A DNA stretch of 64,000 nucleotides from Candidatus Vondammii sp. HM_W22 (GTDB lineage Bacteria > Pseudomonadota > Gammaproteobacteria > Chromatiales > Chromatiaceae): assembly GCF_022530855.2 (NCBI RefSeq), contig NZ_CP099567.1, positions 2,108,001-2,172,000 of the forward strand, written 5' to 3'. The translations under genes were made by a program, and so were the position numbers. Positions within the stretch are counted from its first letter, which is position 1; each line of letters begins with the position of its first letter. The notes beneath the pieces were generated by a model, which saw only the letters and a program-made list of their open reading frames with translations, ran no database searches and was not told the origin of the DNA. Shown here piece by piece: positions 57,369-64,000 of the stretch.

Positions 57369-58955
57369 TTATTCCTGCAATGGTTGTTCCGGTGTCTGGT
57401 AGCCGCGTACGTCAGCGCGATTTAGTCCCAGCTCAGACATGCGTTTTTTCTCGCGGGAGATCTGTTCCAAATTCTCCTCCCAGTCCTTACCACGGGCAGC
57501 ACAGGCATCCTCTAGCGTCAACGTCCCCATGTCCATTTCCAGATCATCTGATTTATTCTCTTTCAGCGGGTCGATCTGCCCTTTAGCTGGGCCGATCCAA
57601 CGCGATCTGCAATAGGCTGCTTTTGCCTCATAAAAATCCGGGCCGCCGGGCGGGAGTGGCACGTCGCCCTTATCAATCGCCTCTTCGAGCCATAGTTCAT
57701 AAATACTCGATGCAAATCGGCCACCGATCAATTGACGGCGACCATTAAAAAATTTCCACACCTCTTGCAGTCCTGCGCGAGCACCGCTGTAGTTTGTTTC
57801 GGAGTAATCCCGCGCGAGCTGCTCATACGTCAAATTCCACCCGGCAGCCTGATTCCTCAAAAAACTTTTTTCAAACTCCGCGAAATTTGGGCCTGGATGA
57901 TTGACCGACGACATATTCAACCGCTCGCCGGGATACAGATGCGGCACCTTTACCCCGTCCATCTTGACCGTTTTGGCACTATGAAAATCACCCATGGCGT
58001 CAATAAGGCCATCGGCAACTTTAATTGCATCATCGTTGCCCATAACCTCAGCCGCCTGGGCATAATTGAATTCAGTCTCGATGGTTGCGGCGAACATTGA
58101 ATTGACCGTGGCCGCCTCCATGCTGATATCCTGGAATTTCCCCAGCTTGAAACTGTTGGCGATAATTGTTGCCAGTCCTGTTTTGCCACGCGTCTGCCCA
58201 GCACGTTCCTGCTCAAAAATATGAATAACTTGCGTGCGCCCCCAGGGAGTTTCTCGTGGAACACGTTTCCAGGTCTGTGTCTCCGCACCGGCAAATCGAC
58301 TGTCACTTTGCATCGCGGAACGTATGTGGTAGCCCCGGGCAGCGCCCATCCGATCCAGGTCTACACCGGCACGTAAACGGTTGCTGTCAAACCTGCCTAC
58401 AGGATTGCTCAGTCGTGCAGGCTCAACCATCTGGATTGCGGTTGAATAACGATTTCCGCGACCAGGCAACCATTCGGCAGTACCCAGGATGTCTCCCGCC
58501 ATTAAAAACTGGCGATATCCCAGTCCCAACATTGAGGCCATCGTTAATCGGCGTGCCGCATCAATGTAGCACCCCGGGTCTTCTGACCACAGCCGGAATT
58601 TCGGTTCAACATAGCGGCGGGACCACTCAGCAGCCCATTCGGCATCCTGACCGAGCGCACGATAATCAGGTTTTGCAGATAGCCGAAGACCTGCACCAAT
58701 AATATTATCCAGATGGATCTGGATTCCACCAGAGGCCATCGGATAATTCCGCGCCAAATCATAGGAGCGGGCGACCAACGTTTTCATGTCCGGCAGCAGG
58801 TCTGCATCAGCAGAACGCAACTGTGGCGACCACGACATCATTTCACGTTCATGCCGGGCACCACGATGTGCATTCCCCATCACCATTGGACGGCCACTGG
58901 CATCCAGCAGCCGAACATCACCATTTTTGTTATCGGTCGTTACTGGAATTTCCAT
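57369..58955 (-). CDS. Phage portal protein, lambda family
   Basis: 528 residues forming the DNA entry ring of the procapsid (lambda gpB type). LRSADADLLPDMKTLVARSY, DLARNYPMASGGIQIHLDNI, AGDILGTAEWLPGRGNRYST and NHPGPNFAEFEKSFLRNQAA, followed by LARDYSETNYSGARAGLQEV, are typical portal motifs. It sits between gpW and the S49 protease as in lambda. The frame is intact. The start is the ATG at 58955, preceded by gpW after 3 bases. Confidence 0.93.
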   Translation of the reverse strand: MEIPVTTDNKNGDVRLLDASGRPMVMGNAHRGARHEREMMSWSPQLRSADADLLPDMKTLVARSYDLARNYPMASGGIQIHLDNIIGAGLRLSAKPDYRALGQDAEWAAEWSRRYVEPKFRLWSEDPGCYIDAARRLTMASMLGLGYRQFLMAGDILGTAEWLPGRGNRYSTAIQMVEPARLSNPVGRFDSNRLRAGVDLDRMGAARGYHIRSAMQSDSRFAGAETQTWKRVPRETPWGRTQVIHIFEQERAGQTRGKTGLATIIANSFKLGKFQDISMEAATVNSMFAATIETEFNYAQAAEVMGNDDAIKVADGLIDAMGDFHSAKTVKMDGVKVPHLYPGERLNMSSVNHPGPNFAEFEKSFLRNQAAGWNLTYEQLARDYSETNYSGARAGLQEVWKFFNGRRQLIGGRFASSIYELWLEEAIDKGDVPLPPGGPDFYEAKAAYCRSRWIGPAKGQIDPLKENKSDDLEMDMGTLTLEDACAARGKDWEENLEQISREKKRMSELGLNRADVRGYQTPEQPLQE

Positions 58956-58958
58956 TGA

Positions 58959-59177
58959 TTAGCCCCTAAACATAATCGCGCCGCGACGGCCAGAACCGGT
59001 GCTACTCTCATCACATTCAACACCCAACCTGCTGATATAGGCGCTCAGTTTGTCGATATCTGCCGGGGTGTAGGTAGTCAGTCTCCCGTTGTAACTCACA
59101 TTGACTATGCTCTCGCCCATCTGCAGGTTATGCAGTGCTGTTTTTGCCTCAGCCAACCGTGTTGTACAATCCATCAT
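58959..59177 (-). CDS. Phage head-to-tail joining protein, gpW-like
   Basis: 72 residues. RLAEAKTALHNLQMGESIVN, VSYNGRLTTYTPADIDKLSA and the end RRGAIMFRG match the gpW family (lambda W), which completes the DNA-filled head before tail joining. Position between the large terminase and the portal gene is the lambda order. Confidence 0.88.
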   Translation of the reverse strand: MMDCTTRLAEAKTALHNLQMGESIVNVSYNGRLTTYTPADIDKLSAYISRLGVECDESSTGSGRRGAIMFRG

Positions 59178-59180
59178 AAA

Positions 59181-61163
59181 TTACCCGTTCAATTTGTTGG
59201 CCAGTGCCCCACGATCACGTTTTTTGCGAGGCGCATTCTTTGGCGACTGGTGCCCTGTAAAAAGATCAGACTGCATTAAATCGTGTTCCAAATTATCCCA
59301 TTTTTCAGGTGTCATTAGGTGAACGCGCAACGCCCTTGCTGCGTGTAAACCGTACACCTCACAGTCTAAAACCTCGTTGCGGCGGCCGCTCTTTTTCTGC
59401 CACACCCGACGGCCTCGGATACTCCGATGCGGCGCTTTCACCTCGGAGGTTATCTGCTTGAAATAATCATTTCTCACATCAGCAAAATAATGAAATCGTC
59501 CGCCGCCGGATGCCTCTAGATTCAGTTGGCCGGCCAGCCAGTCCTTGGCTTTATTTGTCCCGACCATATAAATTTTGACGCCGTGACGATCCGCTTTCGT
59601 TTGCCGATTAGGGTTTCGGTGGTCAATCGATTTCGCCCGAGGCGTACTGAATATCTCTGGATCCTGCTGCATGCTGGACCCCTTCACCGCCATGATTAAT
59701 ACACTACTGCGCCTTTTCTGCCGGGTCCGAACCCAATGATAAACAGCGTCATTCGTTTGCCCATCCGACGAGTCAATCGACACGGCCGAGACAAACATCT
59801 GTTGCCCGTTGCTATGCGGAATTACTGAAAAAATAACCTCATCCAGTGCGTTCCACACAGCATCGTTTTTATCGACCGCCGTGTTGTCAACCCTCAATTC
59901 GCGCCAGGTCAGCAGCCAACTCTCCTCCCCCCGACCCCACGCCCGAATAATCAGCGCCAGACGATCATGCTGAACATCTATACTGGCGGTGATCAGCAGA
60001 CCGCCATCGGGAACAACCATCTCCGGATAGTTTTGTGCTGCATCGCGCAGAACCGATTCGTCGGCCTGCTCATCTTTATACTCATATGGCCGACCGAGTT
60101 TACTGTTCTGAAATACGATGCGGGCCGACTCATCACCATTTGCCGCATCATGCTCAGCCTCCAGATAATCACGCACCACATCAGCAAGCTGGGTGCCAGG
60201 CATGCAGACGTAGAGTTCATTCAGCTCTTTAAAACCCACCACATTGCCAGACGTTTCCACTGTTGGAACCCAACCACACCAGGGATCACCCGCTTCATCA
60301 GCGGCACGGCAGGTATTCAAAACATTCTGCTGGCGGTTCCAGTCATCCCACACCGATCCACAGTGCGGGCAGACATACACGGCTGAATCAGGATCAGCAC
60401 GTCGGAAAACAGGATGATCTGCCCCGCCTTCTTTTTCCAACCATTTGACGTGTTCAAAATCCAGTACATGCACATCGCCACAGTCATGACAGGCAATCGG
60501 TAATACCCGTTGATCGGAGATGTTGATATTCTCCTCAATACGGGACAACCCTTTGACCGCCGGCGTTCCACCCAATATCATTTTGCTGCGCCGAAATCGT
60601 TTCAGCCGCTCTTTTGCCAACCGGATTGCATCGCCCTGATCCTTTACGTTGTCACTCGTATCGTCCGGCTCTTCAACAATCACCAGCGGGCACGGCGTAG
60701 ATTTCACACTGCTGGCGGAGTTTGACCCAACCAATTTGAGAAAACCGCCTACAAATTTCTTATGCATGGCGCGATTTCCCGCTTTGCGGCTGGTGCTGAC
60801 ATCCATCACAGCCGAAATAGCGGGCGTCGCCTTCACCGATGGCGTCAGCTTCTCGTCCTCAAATTCCCGTCCGGCACCCTCTTTTGGGAACATCATCAGG
60901 ATAGCTGACGGCATGCAGGTGATCCGTTTCCCGAGAAACGCAATCAGTCCGAACGTCCACCCAATCTGAGCCGCTTTTTGCAAAACCACCACACGAACTT
61001 CAGGATCATCCAGAGCATGGAAAACTCCCCAGAGATAGGGTACGTAGTCCGGGTTATAGCAACCTGGCAGGTCTGCTCCCTCCTCCGGTAATCTGAAATA
61101 TTTTTTTGCCCACTGCCGGGTTGGAATGTCAGGCGGCGGTATCCATCTCTCCGTCACCCTCAT
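59181..61163 (-). CDS. Phage terminase large subunit, GpA family
   Basis: DNA-packaging ATPase and nuclease. ATG 61163 (MRVTERWIPPPDIPTRQWAK) gives 660 residues, close to lambda gpA; an earlier start at 61229 would overlap the small terminase more deeply. VLQKAAQIGWTFGLIAFLGK carries the Walker A-like site, LVIVEEPDDTSDNVKDQGD the Walker B region, then a zinc-binding pair CHDCGDVHV and CPHCGSVWDDWNR. The nuclease domain follows with ASIDVQHDRLALIIRAWGRG. The small subunit gene overlaps its start. Confidence 0.95.
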   Translation of the reverse strand: MRVTERWIPPPDIPTRQWAKKYFRLPEEGADLPGCYNPDYVPYLWGVFHALDDPEVRVVVLQKAAQIGWTFGLIAFLGKRITCMPSAILMMFPKEGAGREFEDEKLTPSVKATPAISAVMDVSTSRKAGNRAMHKKFVGGFLKLVGSNSASSVKSTPCPLVIVEEPDDTSDNVKDQGDAIRLAKERLKRFRRSKMILGGTPAVKGLSRIEENINISDQRVLPIACHDCGDVHVLDFEHVKWLEKEGGADHPVFRRADPDSAVYVCPHCGSVWDDWNRQQNVLNTCRAADEAGDPWCGWVPTVETSGNVVGFKELNELYVCMPGTQLADVVRDYLEAEHDAANGDESARIVFQNSKLGRPYEYKDEQADESVLRDAAQNYPEMVVPDGGLLITASIDVQHDRLALIIRAWGRGEESWLLTWRELRVDNTAVDKNDAVWNALDEVIFSVIPHSNGQQMFVSAVSIDSSDGQTNDAVYHWVRTRQKRRSSVLIMAVKGSSMQQDPEIFSTPRAKSIDHRNPNRQTKADRHGVKIYMVGTNKAKDWLAGQLNLEASGGGRFHYFADVRNDYFKQITSEVKAPHRSIRGRRVWQKKSGRRNEVLDCEVYGLHAARALRVHLMTPEKWDNLEHDLMQSDLFTGHQSPKNAPRKKRDRGALANKLNG

Positions 61164-61641
61164 CAGCACTCTGTGCAGCGAATGTTGGGTAAGCAGCAAT
61201 AGATTCGAAGGCAGCGGATGTATGTTCATCGATTAATTCCGGGTCCACAGTAATACCGTGTTTAGTCTCTATCCCGGCAATGATCCTCTCCAGTGCATGC
61301 ATAAATTCAGAACGGGCGGATATTGCCCAACTACTCAAGATGGGCTCGATCTCCTGAACCGGAATAAGGTTTTTCACATCCCGATGAAACTGCAATTCTT
61401 TATTATCCGCATCAATCTCAGCCAGCCGCGTCCTAGCCCTGGCAAGAGCTTCCTGTTCATTTCCTCCCCTACCGGAGGCCTCTTTTCGCAAATGCTCGAT
61501 ATAAGCCAGTAGACAGATAATGTATGAACCGTTTTTTGGAATCGTTCCCTTACCCTGATGCTGACTCACGGCCTGCTGGGTTATGCCAACCAGGCGACCG
61601 AATCCGGTCTGGGTAGCAGGCTTGTCGAGACAATCAAACAT
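61129..61641 (-). CDS. Phage terminase small subunit, Nu1-like
   Basis: 170 residues with an N-terminal winged-helix DNA-binding segment (GFGRLVGITQQAVSQHQGKG), a coiled middle (ARARTRLAEIDADNKELQFH), and DVKNLIPVQEIEPILSSWAI, the typical Nu1/terminase small subunit region for contact with GpA. It overlaps the large terminase start by 35 bases. Confidence 0.88.
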   Translation of the reverse strand: MFDCLDKPATQTGFGRLVGITQQAVSQHQGKGTIPKNGSYIICLLAYIEHLRKEASGRGGNEQEALARARTRLAEIDADNKELQFHRDVKNLIPVQEIEPILSSWAISARSEFMHALERIIAGIETKHGITVDPELIDEHTSAAFESIAAYPTFAAQSADEGDGEMDTAA

Positions 61642-61750
61642 CAGTGATCACCAGTGAGAGAATAACAACAACCCCCCATAGAGCTGTTCATCTGCGCAAA
61701 ACCTGCGCCGTTGTGACTCGTATATTCCGGCATCCCTGGGAAGGACCCAT

Positions 61751-61987
61751 TTACTTTTTCTTTCCATACCGCCTTTCAAGCGCAGCCTCGAATAGGTTGA
61801 TCGCTCTGGCCCCCATGTGCCCTGATATAGCAATCAACACAGCGGAGAACAGCGCATCAATATTTGATATCTCACACATCCAGAATGTGATTACGCCAGC
61901 GAACGAGGAGGTGACCAGTTCTCCACCGAGTTCCATAATCGAAAATCGTCTTGATCTCTCTTCTCTGGCCTTACTGATATAGTTCAC
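61751..61987 (-). CDS. Phage holin, LydA-like, probably N-terminally truncated
   Basis: 78 residues from a GTG at 61987. LGGELVTSSFAGVITFWMCE and ALFSAVLIAISGHMGARAIN match the two C-terminal membrane segments and the conserved SGHMG of LydA-type holins. These proteins normally have an additional ~30-residue membrane segment upstream. The IS5 fragment begins at ~61995, so the true start was probably lost. Upstream of the terminase pair, as in several lambda-like lysis-packaging orders. No endolysin is present. Confidence 0.7.
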   Translation of the reverse strand: MNYISKAREERSRRFSIMELGGELVTSSFAGVITFWMCEISNIDALFSAVLIAISGHMGARAINLFEAALERRYGKKK

Positions 61988-61994
61988 CAGCCCT

Positions 61995-62537
61995 CCCCTC
62001 GCGTATTGCGTTGCCTGGGTACTGGAGCGATAGCGGCATCTACAATCTGTCCCTTGCGAGCACTGAAGCCTGCTGCATCAATCCGGATCAACAGTTCTGA
62101 AAAGAGTTTATCAACAAGGCCCCGTTCTCTCAGACGCTTACGATATACCCAAACCGTTTTAGCATCGGGTACCTTACCCTCCGGGCTCAGCCCAAGAAAA
62201 CGACAAAAGCTATAGCGAGCCCGTATTTGGAACTCTGTTTGATCATCGTTCAGATTGAATAAATGCTGCAGAACCAACACTTTGAACATCAGTATCGCAT
62301 CGTAAGGTGGACGCCACCTTTACTGGGATCACTATTTTTATAAACTGAGCCCAACAATACCCCAAAAGCCTTCTAGTCTACGGTCCTTTCCAGCTTTGGC
62401 AGCGAGTCTCTCAACGGCTCAAGGACGTCAAATCAATCTTGATGATCAAAAAACTCGGTTGCATGGTTTTTATCAACGGTTGGTTGAATTGGTTACTAAC
62501 TTGATCGCTGATTTGGCAGGTTTTTTAGAGGCTCCCT
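61995..62537 (-). mobile_element. IS5-family element fragment 8 (transposase N-terminal half)
   Basis: Minus-strand frames from the upstream end (TTTTTTAGAGGCTCCCT, 62537) carry RPPYDAILMFKVLVLQHLF-like, LNDDQTEFQIRARYSFCRFL, GLSPEGKVPDAKTVWVYRKR and IDAAGFSARKGQIVDAAIAP to ~61995. The C-terminal half is absent; it separates the prophage from sucA. Confidence 0.8.
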
Positions 62538-62683
62538 AAACCCTAATAAACCTTTACATTGCGTAAATACTCAACAATGCCATGCAGGTATTTGCACACT
62601 TTGAGAGAACCTATTGTATTCTCAGTGCTCCCTACCCTCATTCACACCGTTTTTCATACAGACCTCAGTGGAAAAATAGAATG

Positions 62684-62794
62684 TTTTCGGACGATTATAA
62701 TATTTGCGAAAAAAACCCTTTAACAATTCAAACCTTATGCTACCATCCATTTTAATTGCTCTCAAAAACAGAAAATAGGTCAATCGTCCGAAAA
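62684..62794. promoter_or_regulatory. 13-bp perfect inverted repeat spanning the sucA leader
   Basis: TTTTCGGACGATT (62684-62696) and AATCGTCCGAAAA (62782-62794) are exact inverted repeats; the right arm ends on the A of the sucA start codon, the left arm overlaps a TATAAT box (62696-62701). It could be a pair of operator sites, a long-range hairpin, or the ends of a ~111-bp MITE inserted just before sucA. Confidence 0.55.
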
Positions 62795-64000
62795 TGAGCG
62801 CACCATTGGAATTATTACGTACCACATCTGCACTCTCTGGCGGCAATGCAGCCTTCATTGAAGGTCTCTATGAGCGTTTCTTACAAGACCCTAATAGCGT
62901 CGATGAAGCCTGGAGGGCACACTTTGAGAACATACTGAAAGATTCAGCAAACGAGGCTCCTGATATTGCTCACGGACCCATCAGATCCAACTTTGCCCGT
63001 CTGGCCAGAGAGAAGCACCCCACTACTCGGATCAGCGCTGAAAGGATGTCCCCCGGAGCAGCTGAAAAGCAGGCAGTGGTATTACGCTTGATCAATGCTT
63101 GGCGAGTACGCGGACACCAGAATGCGACCCTTGACCCTCTGCAACTAAGAGAACGCGAGCAGGTACCTGATCTCGATCCCGGATTCCACCGCCTGAGTGA
63201 AACGGACATGGATACGGTATTCAACACCGGCTCGCTCTATGCGCCAGATCGCATGCCCCTGAGAGAGATCATCAAACTCGTCAAGGAGGTTTATGGCGAA
63301 AATGTCGGTTCCGAGTATATGCATATTACGGACACCCGGCAGAAGCGCTGGATTCAAAAGCGTGTGGAAGGCTACAGAACCAAAGCCGACCTGAATAAAG
63401 ACGAAAAACTCTGGCTTCTGACACTTCTGACGGCATCTGAAGGCCTAGATAAATACCTACATACCCGCTACGTCGGCCAGAAACGCTTCTCACTGGAAGG
63501 GGCTGAGTCACTGATCCCAATGCTGGATGAATTAATCCAGCGAGGCGGCGGCAGCGGGATCAGAGAAGTGGTCATCGGCATGGCACACCGCGGCCGCCTC
63601 AACGTCTTAACCAATATACTCGGCAAACCCCCGGCGGATCTGTTCGATGAGTTCGAAGGTAGAAAAACGCCGGAACACCATAAAAGCTCAGGTGATGTCA
63701 AATATCATCTTGGTTTTTCCACTGACATCGAAACGCCTGGCAACTTCACCCATGTAGTTCTGGGCTTCAACCCGTCCCACCTGGAGATCATCAGCCCGGT
63801 GGTTGAAGGCTCGGTACGAGCACGCCAACAGCGTCGCGGTGATCACACCGGCGATGAGGTTATACCAATTCTCATCCACGGCGATTCTGCGTTCGCCGGC
63901 CAAGGTGTCGTCATGGAGACACTTCAGATGTCCCAGGCACGGGGATACGCCACCGGCGGCAGTATACATATCGTCGTCAACAATCAGATCGGATTTACCA
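62794..64000 (+). CDS. sucA: 2-oxoglutarate dehydrogenase E1 component, N-terminal part (runs off window)
   Basis: Thiamine-dependent E1 of the TCA-cycle 2-oxoglutarate dehydrogenase complex. ATG 62794; the first 402 residues are present. NAAFIEGLYERFLQDPNSVD is the E1 N-terminal E2-binding motif, RVRGHQNATLDPL and IGMAHRGRLNVLTNILGKPP are conserved, then HLGFSTDIETPG, GFNPSHLEIISPVVEGSVRA and the ThDP-region GDSAFAGQGVV and NNQIGFT. The frame is clean. sucB presumably follows outside the window. Confidence 0.97.
   Translation, partial: MSAPLELLRTTSALSGGNAAFIEGLYERFLQDPNSVDEAWRAHFENILKDSANEAPDIAHGPIRSNFARLAREKHPTTRISAERMSPGAAEKQAVVLRLINAWRVRGHQNATLDPLQLREREQVPDLDPGFHRLSETDMDTVFNTGSLYAPDRMPLREIIKLVKEVYGENVGSEYMHITDTRQKRWIQKRVEGYRTKADLNKDEKLWLLTLLTASEGLDKYLHTRYVGQKRFSLEGAESLIPMLDELIQRGGGSGIREVVIGMAHRGRLNVLTNILGKPPADLFDEFEGRKTPEHHKSSGDVKYHLGFSTDIETPGNFTHVVLGFNPSHLEIISPVVEGSVRARQQRRGDHTGDEVIPILIHGDSAFAGQGVVMETLQMSQARGYATGGSIHIVVNNQIGFT

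Noticed and set aside
61643-61750. A short lysis gene (30-residue frame ending SSMGGCCYSLTGDH) between the holin and terminase genes
   Set aside because: Too short, no clear lipoprotein signal and no homologue known to me.

Overview
The window looks like chromosomal DNA of a gammaproteobacterium that is heavily loaded with insertion sequences and pseudogenes. The core genes (metG, rnf/rsx cluster, nth, gshA, cysJIH, nadK, recN, tsaB, lexA, prc, sucA) are gammaproteobacterial in sequence and arrangement. The many broken transposases, nested ISs and decaying single-copy genes resemble a recently host-restricted or symbiotic lineage. A sulfur-oxidising endosymbiont or relative would fit, but that is inference and nothing here proves it.

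Layout. 1-193: 5' end of an mrp/apbC-type gene (minus). 194-2334: IS debris and a possible MITE between mrp and metG. 2335-4371: metG. 4587-9867: complete rsxABCDGE (Rnf) operon, followed by nth and a DUF1841 gene (to 11040). 11250-15756: an IS pile-up (IS427-like and IS256 fragments, an IS3 element, and an IS5-superfamily element with a second IS3 type inserted in it). 16079-17653: gshA, bracketed by inverted copies of an IS end. 17866-23437: IS256, IS30, IS5-like and IS4 elements. 23681-28853: assimilatory sulfate reduction operon cysJ-cysI-cysH-cysC-DUF2061 (minus) with a divergent CysB-type LysR regulator (28973-29908). 30849-32767: a two-gene MotA/TolQ/ExbB-like plus coiled-coil membrane system (minus). 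33062-33741: glycerate kinase pseudogene. 33742-36495: IS debris. 36669-39205: nadK and a frameshifted recN. 39693-40385: tsaB. 40480-46527: IS1595, IS5, ISL3, IS30, IS256 (intact) and IS5-like elements. 46540-46940: HATPase pseudogene. 47062-47670: lexA. 47700-52657: IS5 and IS21 remnants. 52807-53658: Nudix pseudogene. 53755-55839: prc. 55970-61987: truncated lambda-like prophage packaging/head module (minus). 61995-62537: IS5 fragment. 62794-end: sucA (partial).

Functionally, the intact genes cover translation (metG, tsaB), redox energy coupling (Rnf), DNA repair and the SOS response (nth, lexA, damaged recN), thiol and sulfur metabolism (gshA, cysJIHC), NADP synthesis (nadK), periplasmic proteolysis (prc) and the TCA cycle (sucA). 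I recognise eight fragments of one IS5 element, three copies of one IS5-superfamily element, two copies of one IS3 element, and IS256-, IS30-, IS21-, IS1595-, ISL3-, IS4- and IS701-like sequences. Most are broken. The clearest intact transposases are the IS256 one at 43231 and the IS4 one at 21952.

The items I would look at first are the MotAB/Zor-like membrane pair; a perfect 14-bp hairpin with the stop codon in its loop, shared by all three copies of the IS5-superfamily transposase; a 13-bp perfect inverted repeat ending on the sucA start codon; the prophage protease gene whose 3' end lies in an IS1595 end; and the recN frameshift at Walker B.
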